Source: Sulfurimonas sp. UBA6792
GTDB lineage: Bacteria > Campylobacterota > Campylobacteria > Campylobacterales > Sulfurimonadaceae
Assembly: GCA_002452425.1 (NCBI GenBank)
Contig: DKFQ01000079.1
Coordinates: forward strand, 1 to 14,359
Direction: 5' to 3'
DNA length: 14,359 nucleotides
The notes under the pieces are model-generated. The model searched no databases, was not told the DNA's origin, and saw nothing but the letters and a program-made list of their open reading frames with translations. Positions 1 to 6,719 of this stretch are shown here, piece after piece. Each line of letters begins with the position of its first letter. Within the stretch, counting starts at the first letter, position 1. Made by a program: the position numbers and the translations under genes.

Positions 1-671
1 TCAAGATGATAATCAAGTCTTTGGGTTATCTCCACACTCTGCCCTCTTTTTGGGAGTGCAAATTTCAGAGCCGCTGGGTTGAGAAGAATGGAGCTCTCCA
101 CAAGGTTGTACTTTTCAAAATATTGCGCTCCAAAGTGCTTGTTCACGATTGCCGCATCGACAACGCCGCTTTGCGTAAAAGCAAACGCCTCTTCAAGACT
201 GTTTACACTCAGCAAGAGAGGCTTAACGCCAAAAAGAGTAAAACTCTCCCTTATCTGCTCTTGCTGGATACTGCTTTGTAACACGGCAATGCGTTTTTCA
301 TCCAAATCCAAAATCGAAAATATATTGCTTTTTTTGTTCGCAAAGAGCGTGGACCACGTGGAGAGAACAATCTCTTTGTTGAACAAAAAGTGCTCCTCTC
401 GCTCTTTGGAGTAGGCGACGTCGGGCATGATGTCCAACTCGCCATTCTCAAGCATCAAAAGGCACTTTTGCCACTGACAAGGGCTGTAGGTAAGAGACCA
501 ATTCTCTTTTTTTGCTATCTCATCCAAAACCTCTACAAAAAAACCAGAAGGGTTTCCTTTGGCATCCAAAAAAATCTTAGGAGCATTTTCATAAAGACCC
601 ACGCGTAACTCTTTGGGTTCATCTGCATAGAGTGCCATTAAAAAAAGAAGTGCTAAAAGGAGTGTTTTCAT
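1..671 (-). CDS. Family-3 extracellular solute-binding protein, 3' end outside window
   Basis: The reading frame is open from an ATG at 671 to the left edge, giving 223 residues with no stop, so the C-terminus is missing. Residues 1-16 form a short signal peptide (MKTLLLALLFLMALYA) with likely cleavage before DEPKEL, so the next part should be periplasmic. Residues 20-223 read as a family-3 solute-binding fold: an opening strand ELRVGLYENAPK, a GFFVEVLDEIAKK helix (43-55), then GELDIMPDVAYSKERE (77-92) and HFLFN. This version, with CQWQKC at 65-70, often forms the sensor half of histidine kinases, diguanylate cyclases or chemoreceptors in this phylum, but it also occurs as a stand-alone protein; the missing 3' part would decide. 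No clear Shine-Dalgarno lies before the ATG. A TAAAAT at 678-683 is too close to serve as an ordinary promoter, so read-through from the peroxiredoxin gene 68 nt upstream is possible. Confidence 0.78.
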   Translation of the reverse strand, partial: MKTLLLALLFLMALYADEPKELRVGLYENAPKIFLDAKGNPSGFFVEVLDEIAKKENWSLTYSPCQWQKCLLMLENGELDIMPDVAYSKEREEHFLFNKEIVLSTWSTLFANKKSNIFSILDLDEKRIAVLQSSIQQEQIRESFTLFGVKPLLLSVNSLEEAFAFTQSGVVDAAIVNKHFGAQYFEKYNLVESSILLNPAALKFALPKRGQSVEITQRLDYHL

Positions 672-700
672 GGGGATATTTTACACAAATTTTGGGGAAA

Positions 701-725
701 TAACATGTGAGAAGCTCACATGTTA
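701..725 (-). terminator. Perfect 11-bp hairpin after the peroxiredoxin gene
   Basis: TAACATGTGAG and CTCACATGTTA form a perfect 11-bp inverted repeat around a 3-nt loop. It lies 14 nt beyond the stop of the minus-strand peroxiredoxin gene and 29 nt before the next minus-strand gene. On the transcript it is preceded, not followed, by a run of U (complement of A725-A732), and only ATTTCCCC-like sequence follows, so it is not a textbook intrinsic terminator. It could be a weak terminator, an mRNA-stabilising 3' end or a protein-binding palindrome. Confidence 0.5.
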
Positions 726-739
726 AAAAAAAGAGAAGA

Positions 740-1336
740 TTAGAGTTTTTCGCTGTTTTTAGCCAAGTACTCGGCAACACCCTCAGTTGTCGCTTTCATA
801 CCCTCATCGCCTTTTTGCCATCCTGCCGCACATACCTCGCCATGCTCATCCGTAAACTGCATCGCATCCACCATTCTTATCATCTCATCGATGTTTCTTC
901 CAAGCGGAAGGTCGTTGATAACCGCATGACGCACAACACCTTTGCCATCGATCAAAAATGAACCACGAAGTGCCACTGAATCGCCAAATAAAACATCATA
1001 ATCTCTTGAGATTTGCTTTGTCAAGTCAGCTACTAAGGGATACTTGATTCTCCCGATACCGCCGCTGTTTACTGGAGTTTCTCTCCATGCAAAGTGTGAA
1101 AACTGGCTATCAACTGAGACACCTATGACATTGACACCACGGCTTTTAAAATCCTCTATTCTGTGAGAAAAAGCGATGATTTCAGATGGACAAACGAAAG
1201 TAAAATCCAATGGATAGAAGAAAAGAACCGTTCCCTTCTCGCCAAGGTTTTCTGATAATTTGAAATTTTCAACGATAGAACCGTCTGCTAAAACTGCTGT
1301 TGCACTAAAATCTGGAGCTGGGTTTGTTACTAACAT
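740..1336 (-). CDS. ahpC: Typical 2-Cys peroxiredoxin (AhpC/TSA family)
   Basis: This 198-aa thiol peroxidase reduces H2O2 and organic hydroperoxides in the cytoplasm, usually recycled by thioredoxin in this phylum. The peroxidatic cysteine is C49 in DFTFVCP (44-50) with T46 in the PxxxT/SxxC motif. The catalytic arginine is R124, and the resolving cysteine is C169 in EVCAAGW. GGIG (92-95) and a YL near the C-terminus resemble the GGLG/YF elements linked with sensitivity to over-oxidation, but the second is only partly matched. The length equals the 198 aa of Helicobacter AhpC/TsaA. The start is fixed by AAGGA (complement of 1344-1348) 7 nt before the ATG. The gene is divergent from metK, with 161 nt between starts. 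The family assignment is secure; the precise reductant cannot be read from the sequence. Confidence 0.96.
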   Translation of the reverse strand: MLVTNPAPDFSATAVLADGSIVENFKLSENLGEKGTVLFFYPLDFTFVCPSEIIAFSHRIEDFKSRGVNVIGVSVDSQFSHFAWRETPVNSGGIGRIKYPLVADLTKQISRDYDVLFGDSVALRGSFLIDGKGVVRHAVINDLPLGRNIDEMIRMVDAMQFTDEHGEVCAAGWQKGDEGMKATTEGVAEYLAKNSEKL

Positions 1337-1367
1337 AAAATAATCCTTATTTCAATAAATTTGCAAA

Positions 1368-1373
1368 ATTCTA
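1368..1373 (-). promoter_or_regulatory. Candidate -10 box of the peroxiredoxin gene
   Basis: TAGAAT on the minus strand, preceded by T-rich sequence, would start transcription near 1361 and leave a leader of about 25 nt containing the AAGGA ribosome site. No -35 consensus is seen, as is normal for the main sigma factor of this phylum. Confidence 0.42.
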
Positions 1374-1410
1374 ACGAAAGTAGATTAATCAAACTCAAAT
1401 GCTTTGGGAT

Positions 1411-1433
1411 AGCAAAAAGCTTTAAGCAAAAAG
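1411..1433 (+). repeat. Short direct repeat upstream of the metK -10 box
   Basis: AGCAAAAAG occurs at 1411-1419 and again at 1425-1433, 14 nt apart start to start, with the palindrome AAAGCTTT at 1416-1423 between them. The pair lies about 10-32 nt upstream of the metK -10 box, where a regulator or a curved A-tract element would act. It may simply be A-tract phasing. Confidence 0.4.
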
Positions 1434-1442
1434 ATATTTTGC

Positions 1443-1448
1443 TATAAT
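1443..1448 (+). promoter_or_regulatory. -10 box of metK
   Basis: A perfect TATAAT preceded by TTTTGC predicts a start near 1455 and a leader of about 43 nt. That leader is too short for a SAM riboswitch, and no such fold is visible. Confidence 0.7.
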
Positions 1449-1497
1449 TTTGGCGATTTACGGAGCAAGACTCTGTACTTCAATAAGGAATAAATCG

Positions 1498-2655
1498 ATG
1501 ACAAAAGAGTATATATTTACTTCGGAGTCTGTAACAGAGGGGCATCCCGATAAGATGGCTGATCAAATCAGTGATGCAATTCTGGATTATATTATTGAGC
1601 GAGATACCGCCGCACATGTCGCATGTGAGACTTTGGTATCCAATGGATTTTGTATAATAGCAGGCGAACTCAAAACAACAACCTATGCACCCATGCAAGA
1701 GATTGTACGCAAGGTTGTCCAAGAGATAGGCTATACAGACGCAACGTATGGTTTTGACTACCGTTCCGCCGCGGTGCTCAATGCAGTTGGAGAGCAGTCT
1801 CCCGACATCAACCAAGGTGTAAAACAAGCAGATGGCGAGATAGGCGCAGGAGACCAAGGGCTGATGTTTGGCTATGCGTGCCGTGAAACAGATGTTCTTA
1901 TGCCGCTTCCCATCTACCTCGCACACCGCCTTACAAGACGCCTCGCTGAGGTACGCAAAGAGGGGATTATCCCCTACTTAAGACCAGATGGCAAAGCACA
2001 AATTAGCATAAAGTACGTAAATGACAAGCCAGTTTCCGTGGAAACAGTTGTTGTCTCAACCCAACACGCTCCAGAGATAAGTCAAGAGAAGATTTATGAA
2101 GATGTTGTGCGTGATGTGATTCGCGAAGTTATCCCAGCAGCGATGATGCATGAAAATACCATTTTTCATATCAATCCGACAGGCAAATTTGTAGTAGGCG
2201 GACCCCAAGGCGATGCAGGTTTGACAGGACGCAAGATTATCGTGGACACGTATGGCGGCAGTTGCCCTCATGGCGGCGGCGCATTTAGTGGCAAAGACCC
2301 GACAAAAGTGGACAGAAGTGCGGCGTATGCAGCAAGACACGTAGCCAAAAACCTCGTTGCAGCGGGTGCGTGTGAGAAAGTAACCATACAGATTTCTTAT
2401 GCCATAGGCATAGTACAACCAACTTCTATCATGATAAATACACATGGGACTGCTGTTGTTGAGGAAGAAAAAATTGAGGCATGTGTCAAAGAGCTTTTTG
2501 ATTTATCTCCAAAAGGAATCATCACCTCTCTTGACCTCTTACGCCCAATTTATCGCAAAACTGCCGCTTATGGGCACTTTGGACGCGAAGAAGAGGGCTT
2601 TACGTGGGAGTTGACCAACAGAGTAGAAGATATAAAAAACTATTTGAAAATTTAG
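1498..2655 (+). CDS. metK: S-adenosylmethionine synthetase
   Basis: This 385-aa cytoplasmic enzyme joins methionine and ATP to make S-adenosylmethionine, the cell's methyl donor. The protein is full length for MetK. It shows the ATP-binding GHPDK at 15-19, the signature GAGDQGLMFGYA at 116-127 (MAT signature 1) and the glycine-rich P-loop GGGAFSGKDPTKVD at 259-272 (signature 2). The frame extends upstream to an ATG at 1450, but that extension overlaps the promoter leader. The ATG at 1498 begins the conserved MTKEYIFTSESVTEGHPDK and has AAGGA at 1485-1489, 8 nt before it. The gene has its own TATAAT promoter and is followed by 151 nt of AT-rich spacer with only weak imperfect hairpins, so some read-through into the ferredoxin gene is possible. 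Confidence 0.98.
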   Translation: MTKEYIFTSESVTEGHPDKMADQISDAILDYIIERDTAAHVACETLVSNGFCIIAGELKTTTYAPMQEIVRKVVQEIGYTDATYGFDYRSAAVLNAVGEQSPDINQGVKQADGEIGAGDQGLMFGYACRETDVLMPLPIYLAHRLTRRLAEVRKEGIIPYLRPDGKAQISIKYVNDKPVSVETVVVSTQHAPEISQEKIYEDVVRDVIREVIPAAMMHENTIFHINPTGKFVVGGPQGDAGLTGRKIIVDTYGGSCPHGGGAFSGKDPTKVDRSAAYAARHVAKNLVAAGACEKVTIQISYAIGIVQPTSIMINTHGTAVVEEEKIEACVKELFDLSPKGIITSLDLLRPIYRKTAAYGHFGREEEGFTWELTNRVEDIKNYLKI

Positions 2656-2770
2656 ATAATAATAGTTATCAAAATGCCTAAAAATAGGGATTTGTACAAA
2701 GATTTTGTAACAAAAAAGATTTGTTTGGATTTTGAGCGCGATTTTTTAGCTCTCTTTAAAAATCTTTTGT

Positions 2771-2776
2771 TAAACT
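2771..2776 (+). promoter_or_regulatory. Candidate -10 box of the ferredoxin gene
   Basis: TAAACT preceded by the T-rich CTTTTGT would start transcription near 2783, leaving a leader of about 24 nt. The 2656-2806 spacer otherwise holds an imperfect hairpin around 2671-2694 and a weak TACAAA/TTTGTA stem at 2695-2709. Confidence 0.4.
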
Positions 2777-2806
2777 TACCCCGAAATTCAAAATAGGAGA
2801 ATCCTA

Positions 2807-3091
2807 ATGGCAGTAATTATTGGTGATACATGTATTAACTGCGGCGCTTGTATCGATGAGTGTCCAGTAGAAGCGATTGTAGATGAGGATGATAACCCAA
2901 CTGGTGAAGAAATTTATTACGTATATGCTAACAAGTGTGTAGAGTGTGTTGGACACCATGATGAGCCAGCATGTGCTACTGCATGTCCAACTGAGGGATG
3001 TATTACTTGGGACGCTATAGGCGATAGCCCAGCGCACCGTGCAGATATTACAGACGATATGCGTGGAATCGGCAAAGCCGTAGTAGCGTAA
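2807..3091 (+). CDS. fdx: 2[4Fe-4S] ferredoxin, Allochromatium type
   Basis: This 94-aa soluble electron carrier holds two [4Fe-4S] clusters. The first binding set is C9, C12, C15 and C19 (CxxCxxCxxxCP). The second is C44, C47, C56 and C60, spaced CxxC-x8-CxxxC; this insertion (VGHHDEPA) marks the Alvin type, whose clusters have unusually low and separated potentials. A ninth cysteine, C65, follows in EGCITW. In Helicobacter and Campylobacter the related ferredoxin serves 2-oxoacid oxidoreductases, so that is the likely partner here, though no such oxidoreductase gene is in the window. AGGAG at 2795-2799 sits 7 nt before the ATG. The gene appears to be transcribed alone: a strong terminator begins 5 nt after its stop and the next gene has its own promoter. 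Confidence 0.95.
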   Translation: MAVIIGDTCINCGACIDECPVEAIVDEDDNPTGEEIYYVYANKCVECVGHHDEPACATACPTEGCITWDAIGDSPAHRADITDDMRGIGKAVVA

Positions 3092-3096
3092 TTTTT

Positions 3097-3129
3097 AAAA
3101 CGCAGAGCATTTTTGCTTTGTGTTTTTTT
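3097..3129 (+). terminator. Intrinsic terminator of the ferredoxin gene
   Basis: AACGCAGAGCA (3099-3109) pairs with TGCTTTGTGTT (3114-3124) over 11 positions, including two G-U pairs, around a TTTT loop. Four A residues precede it and a seven-T run (3123-3129) follows. This is the only canonical stem-plus-U-tract terminator found in the window. Confidence 0.75.
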
Positions 3130-3202
3130 CCCTTTTTTCTCTCTTCGTTTCTCTTTTTAACTGACTTCCATAACTTTAATTTCAAATCAGTGATTTTTTG
3201 GG

Positions 3203-3208
3203 TACAAT
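3203..3208 (+). promoter_or_regulatory. -10 box of the ndk operon
   Basis: TACAAT preceded by GATTTTTTGGG is close to the Campylobacterota -10 consensus. It predicts a start near 3215 and a leader of about 28 nt. It probably drives ndk-yceD-rpmF-plsX-fabH. Confidence 0.6.
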
Positions 3209-3242
3209 TCCACTTTAATTTTTATATTTCATAGGAGATTTG

Positions 3243-3656
3243 ATGGAACGCACACTATCAATAATAAAGCCAGATGCCGTCGCTAAAGGTGTTATCGGTA
3301 AGATTTTAGATCGTTTTGAGAGCAATGGTCTTAAAATAGCAGCAACAAGAAAAATGCAGCTTTCACGTGCTGATGCAGAAGCATTTTATGCAGTACACTC
3401 TGAGAGACCTTTCTTTGGTGATCTAGTTGATTTTATGATTAGCGGTCCAGTAGTAGTTTCAGTACTTGAAGGTGAAAATGCAATCGCAAAAAATCGCCAA
3501 CTTATGGGAGCAACAAACCCTAAAGAGGCAGAAGCAGGCACTATCCGTGCAGATTTCGCTGAAAACATCGATGCAAACGCTGTTCACGGAAGTGATTCTG
3601 CTGAAAATGCAGCAGTTGAAATCGCGTTTTTCTTCTCTACAAGAGAAATCGCGTAA
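3243..3656 (+). CDS. ndk: Nucleoside diphosphate kinase
   Basis: This 137-aa enzyme moves the gamma phosphate from ATP to other nucleoside diphosphates through a phosphohistidine, keeping NTP and dNTP pools level. The active-site histidine is H115 in NAVHGSDS (112-119), and the opening ERTLSIIKPDAV with K9 is typical. The length is the family norm. A TTG codon directly before the ATG is also in frame, but AGGAG at 3233-3237 lies 5 nt before the ATG and only 2 nt before the TTG, so the ATG at 3243 is chosen. It is the first gene of a five-gene run ending with fabH. Confidence 0.97.
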   Translation: MERTLSIIKPDAVAKGVIGKILDRFESNGLKIAATRKMQLSRADAEAFYAVHSERPFFGDLVDFMISGPVVVSVLEGENAIAKNRQLMGATNPKEAEAGTIRADFAENIDANAVHGSDSAENAAVEIAFFFSTREIA

Positions 3657-3665
3657 GACAACTAT

Positions 3666-4037
3666 TTGAAGATATCTTTAAATAAAATAAGTAAAACTCC
3701 TTTAGATTTTGATGTCAAAGCAGACAAAATAACTTTTAAAGGTTTTTTGCAGTATGATTCTGCCAAATTAATTTTGCTGAAGGCAAAATTAAGTGGGAAG
3801 CTAGAGACTGCTTGCGATGTATGCGCTGAAGATTTTTTGCTCGATATAGATGAAGATGTAGAGTTTTACATCTCCGATGGGATTTATACTAAGAACCAAG
3901 ACCTCTTTTTGGAAGTTGTAGAGTCATTTGACTCTATGATTGACTTGCAAGAGATAATAAATTCTGAGATAGAACTCATTTTGAGCGACTATAAAAGTTG
4001 CGGAAATTGTACTGGCTCTGACTATATAGTAGAGTAG
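3666..4037 (+). CDS. yceD: YceD/DUF177 family protein with a TTG start
   Basis: This is a 123-aa protein of the DUF177 family, which almost always sits directly upstream of rpmF and is thought to take part in 23S rRNA or large-subunit metabolism. It has the usual start (KISLNKISKTPLDF) and two CxxC pairs: C50/C53 in ACDVCAEDF and C112/C115 in SCGNCTG near the C-terminus. Four such cysteines could bind zinc, though that is inference. The only usable start is TTG at 3666: the ndk stop lies 12 nt upstream in the same frame and no ATG or GTG starts the conserved N-terminus. No strong Shine-Dalgarno is seen, so translation may be coupled to ndk, whose stop is 9 nt away. Confidence 0.88.
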   Translation: MKISLNKISKTPLDFDVKADKITFKGFLQYDSAKLILLKAKLSGKLETACDVCAEDFLLDIDEDVEFYISDGIYTKNQDLFLEVVESFDSMIDLQEIINSEIELILSDYKSCGNCTGSDYIVE

Positions 4038-4039
4038 TG

Positions 4040-4056
4040 TGAAGCTCAAAGCTTCA
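4040..4056 (+). other. Small hairpin between yceD and rpmF
   Basis: TGAAGCT and AGCTTCA form a perfect 7-bp stem around a CAA loop, 2 nt after the yceD stop. The following TTTGTGTAATTT is only a weak U-tract. It could be an attenuator or an RNA-processing site that sets the extra output of the ribosomal protein gene. Confidence 0.4.
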
Positions 4057-4092
4057 TTTGTGTAATTTAATTCAAACAGAAAGGAATATACT

Positions 4093-4242
4093 ATGGCAGT
4101 ACCAAAGAGAAGAGTCTCTCACTCGCGCGCAGCAAAGAGAAGAACTCACTACAAAATTTCTTTAGCTCGTCCAGTGAAAGATAAGGATGGAACATACAAG
4201 CTTCCACACCACATCAATCCAACAACCGGTGAGTACAAATAG
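4093..4242 (+). CDS. rpmF: Large-subunit ribosomal protein bL32
   Basis: This 49-aa, strongly basic protein of the 50S subunit begins MAVPKRRVSHSRAAKRR, the bL32 hallmark, and ends INPTTGEYK. It contains no cysteine, so it is the zinc-free form rather than the four-cysteine form. AAGGA at 4081-4085 lies 7 nt before the ATG. It sits in the conserved bacterial order yceD-rpmF-plsX-fabH, and its stop is 3 nt before the plsX start. Confidence 0.97.
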   Translation: MAVPKRRVSHSRAAKRRTHYKISLARPVKDKDGTYKLPHHINPTTGEYK

Positions 4243-4245
4243 TCA

Positions 4246-5244
4246 ATGGTTAAGATTGCTATTGACGCAATGGGCGGGGACTTTGGTCCCGAACCTATCA
4301 TAGAAGGCTGTATTCAGGCTCTCAAGCAAAAACTTTTCATTCCTATTCTTGTAGGTAAAAAATCAGAAATTTTACCTCTGTTACCAAAACGTTATAGAGA
4401 TAAGATTTCTATAGTCGAAGCTGATGACGTTATATCGATGCATGATGCGGCTACAGATGCACTCAAAAGAAGTGAAAGTTCGATTTATAAAGCGATAGAG
4501 CTTGTAAAAAATGGTGAAGCAGATGGTGTAGTTTCTGCCGGACACAGTGGAGCGACCATGACTTTGGCAACGCTAAGACTAGGGCGACTTAAAGGTGTCA
4601 TGAGACCTGCACTTGTGGCTTTGATGCCTACGAAAAGCACTCGGCGTTCTGTCATTTTGGATGTTGGAGCAAATGTTGACTCTAAACCTGAGCATTTAGC
4701 ACAATTCGCCGTTATGGGCGGATGTTACGCTGAAGATATGTTTAAGATAGACAAACCTTCCATCGGTTTGCTTGCAAACGGAGAAGAAGATAGCAAAGGC
4801 AATGAAGTCACAAAAGCGGTATTTAAACTTCTTGAAGGCTATAAAGGCTTTAAAGGCAATGTCGAGGGAAGTGATATCTTTAACGCAAGTTGCGATGTTA
4901 TCGTTTGTGATGGATTTGTCGGCAATCTCGTACTTAAAGCATCTGAGGGTGTTGCTTCTACAATCACCGGTTTGATTAAGGAGTATATCCGTAAATCGCC
5001 TGTTGCAATTACGGGTGCGCTTTTGATGCGTAAGGTTTTTGCGCTTCTTAAAACACAAATGGATTATGCCGAGATAGGTGGTGCTCCGCTTATCGGGATT
5101 CAAGGCTGCGCTATAGTAAGTCATGGAAAAAGCAATCCAAAAGCGATAAAAAATGCGATTTTTCAGGCGATTCGTTATGTCGATACAGGCGTAAACGAGC
5201 ATATAGTAGAAAGACTAGAAGCGTTAAAAAATAAGGAAAAGTAA
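4246..5244 (+). CDS. plsX: Phosphate acyltransferase PlsX
   Basis: This 332-aa peripheral membrane enzyme converts acyl-ACP and phosphate into acyl-phosphate, which PlsY uses to acylate glycerol-3-phosphate at the start of phospholipid synthesis. The N-terminal strand and loop MVKIAIDAMGGDFGPEP is diagnostic, with AMGGDFGP at 8-15, followed further on by a glycine-rich SAGHSGATM loop and an ANGEED segment. The length fits the family. The start is the ATG at 4246, 3 nt after the rpmF stop. No good Shine-Dalgarno is seen, so translation is probably coupled to rpmF. Its TAA stop shares one base with the fabH ATG. Confidence 0.97.
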   Translation: MVKIAIDAMGGDFGPEPIIEGCIQALKQKLFIPILVGKKSEILPLLPKRYRDKISIVEADDVISMHDAATDALKRSESSIYKAIELVKNGEADGVVSAGHSGATMTLATLRLGRLKGVMRPALVALMPTKSTRRSVILDVGANVDSKPEHLAQFAVMGGCYAEDMFKIDKPSIGLLANGEEDSKGNEVTKAVFKLLEGYKGFKGNVEGSDIFNASCDVIVCDGFVGNLVLKASEGVASTITGLIKEYIRKSPVAITGALLMRKVFALLKTQMDYAEIGGAPLIGIQGCAIVSHGKSNPKAIKNAIFQAIRYVDTGVNEHIVERLEALKNKEK

Positions 5245-6245
5245 TGGCATATGCTGCATTTCGCTCTATCGGTGCGTACGCTCCAAGCAAAATTCTCTCC
5301 AACGAAGATCTTGCAAATATGGTTGATACGACTGATGAGTGGATTACTAAGAGAACAGGCATAAAAGAGAGACGTATTGCAGCTGATGGTGAATTTACAA
5401 GCGATATGGGCGCAAAAGCAGCTCAGATAGCCATAGAGCGAAGCGGTATCGACAAGAGCCAGATTGATATGATAGTATGCGCTACTATCTCCCCAGACTA
5501 CTTTTGTATGCCCTCAACTGCTGCTATTATCTCTACAAAACTTGGATTATCCAATGCAACTGCTTTTGATATTTCAGCGGCATGTACGGGCTTTGTCTAT
5601 GTTTTGTCCATCGCAAAAGCTTTTATCGAATCAGGTATGAAAAAAAATATCCTTATCATTGGTGCTGAAAAACTCTCTGCTATCACAGACTACAGCGACA
5701 GAGGAACATGTATCCTTTTTGGAGATGGTGCTGGTGCGGCAGTAATTAGTGCAACAGAAGATAAAAATGAAGCCATTATTGATGTCCACACGGGCGCAGA
5801 TGGTGCATTTGCGGATTTACTTATGTCTCCAAATGGCGGCAGCGGCTCTGCTCACGATACGCTTGACCAAGAGGCAGCAAGTTGTTTTATGCAGATGAAG
5901 GGAAATGAAACTTTTAAAGTTGCAGTCAAAACATTGACAAAAGATGTTGTAGATATTCTAAGTGAAAACTCTATCGAAGCATCGCAAATCAAACACTTTG
6001 TACCACATCAAGCAAATCTAAGAATCATCAAAGCAGTTGGCGAAGCGCTCAAGCTTACGGATGAGCAAGTTGTTTTAACGGTTGAAAAGTACGGGAACAC
6101 TTCTGGCGCTTCTATCCCAATGGCGATAAACGATATTTACGAGAGTGGAAGACTGAAATCAGGAGAGCTTATGCTTCTTGATGCTTTTGGCGGTGGACTT
6201 ACATGGGGTTCAGCACTCGTTCCTTTTGCGCCACTTCAAAAGTAG
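5244..6245 (+). CDS. fabH: Beta-ketoacyl-ACP synthase III (FabH)
   Basis: This 333-aa condensing enzyme joins acetyl-CoA (or another primer) to malonyl-ACP, the first elongation step of type II fatty-acid synthesis. The catalytic triad is visible: C114 in ISAACTGF, H255 in VPHQANLR and N285 in YGNTSGAS. The closing GGGLTWGSALV motif is also present. The N-terminal DEWITKRTGI segment binds CoA in known FabH enzymes. The start is the ATG of a TAATG overlap with plsX, supported by AAGGA at 5233-5237, 6 nt upstream. It is the last gene of its operon, and its stop lies 3 nt from the stop of the convergent HIT gene with no terminator between. Confidence 0.97.
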   Translation: MAYAAFRSIGAYAPSKILSNEDLANMVDTTDEWITKRTGIKERRIAADGEFTSDMGAKAAQIAIERSGIDKSQIDMIVCATISPDYFCMPSTAAIISTKLGLSNATAFDISAACTGFVYVLSIAKAFIESGMKKNILIIGAEKLSAITDYSDRGTCILFGDGAGAAVISATEDKNEAIIDVHTGADGAFADLLMSPNGGSGSAHDTLDQEAASCFMQMKGNETFKVAVKTLTKDVVDILSENSIEASQIKHFVPHQANLRIIKAVGEALKLTDEQVVLTVEKYGNTSGASIPMAINDIYESGRLKSGELMLLDAFGGGLTWGSALVPFAPLQK

Positions 6246-6248
6246 TTT

Positions 6249-6617
6249 TTACCTGCTTCGTAAAGCCTTTTTAACTCTTTCATAAAACTCTTCTTCGTCG
6301 GGAAGATGGAGGTTTGCAACTCTTAGTTTTTCTCCCCACATAGGGTTTGGAAAATGGCTATCCTCTTCAAACCTTGCCATAACATGGATATGAACTCGCG
6401 GGAGCATATTTGCAAATGATGCCATATTTATCTTTTTTGGATTATAGTAGCGCTTCATCTCATCCTCAATCACATCAAAAACTTCCCATAAGCGCATGCG
6501 CAACTCTTTTGGAACATCGCCAAGTTCTCTATAAGGCTCTTGTGTGAAAATTTTAAGCCATGGGATTTCGCTTTGCTCTGTTTCTATATAGAGTTCATTA
6601 TCTTCATAAATAATCAT
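6249..6617 (-). CDS. HIT family hydrolase
   Basis: This 122-aa HIT (histidine triad) protein belongs to a superfamily that splits dinucleoside polyphosphates and nucleoside phosphoramidates. The motif is VHIHVMARFEEDSHFPNP (75-92), with H76 and H78 present and M80 in place of the usual third histidine. The following R-F-x-x-D-x-x-x-P-x-P-x-W run (W94) marks a proteobacterial subgroup in which that third position is commonly not histidine, so the enzyme need not be dead. The natural substrate is unknown. The start is the ATG at 6617 with a weak purine-rich AAGAGAAA before it, and a TATAAT box lies 21 nt upstream. It converges with fabH. Confidence 0.88.
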   Translation of the reverse strand: MIIYEDNELYIETEQSEIPWLKIFTQEPYRELGDVPKELRMRLWEVFDVIEDEMKRYYNPKKINMASFANMLPRVHIHVMARFEEDSHFPNPMWGEKLRVANLHLPDEEEFYERVKKALRSR

Positions 6618-6637
6618 ATTTTCTCTTTTTTGAGTAA

Positions 6638-6643
6638 ATTATA
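6638..6643 (-). promoter_or_regulatory. -10 box of the HIT gene
   Basis: A perfect TATAAT on the minus strand (ATTATA on plus), preceded by CAAAAAAACGC. It lies between the helicase stop and the HIT start, so the HIT gene need not depend on helicase read-through. Its predicted start leaves a leader of about 14 nt. Confidence 0.6.
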
Positions 6644-6686
6644 GCGTTTTTTTGAGGGTTTTAAAGGAGGGTTTGTGTTTAGGGAT

Positions 6687-6705
6687 AACCCGAAAAATTC
6701 GGGTT
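6687..6705 (-). terminator. Hairpin after the DEAD-box helicase gene
   Basis: AACCCGAA and TTCGGGTT make a perfect 8-bp stem around a 3-nt loop, 14 nt past the helicase stop on the minus strand. The transcript continues ATCCCTAAACAC, so there is no proper U-tract. It is likely a weak terminator or a 3'-end stabiliser, placed just before the HIT promoter. Confidence 0.5.
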
Positions 6706-6719
6706 TAGAGGAGGAGGGT

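Noticed and set aside
1450..1497. N-terminal extension of metK by 16 codons
   Set aside because: It lies within the promoter and leader, lacks a ribosome site, and the conserved MetK start with AAGGA is at 1498.
1455..1497. Possible SAM riboswitch before metK
   Set aside because: The predicted leader is about 43 nt with no stem-junction layout, too short for any known SAM riboswitch class.
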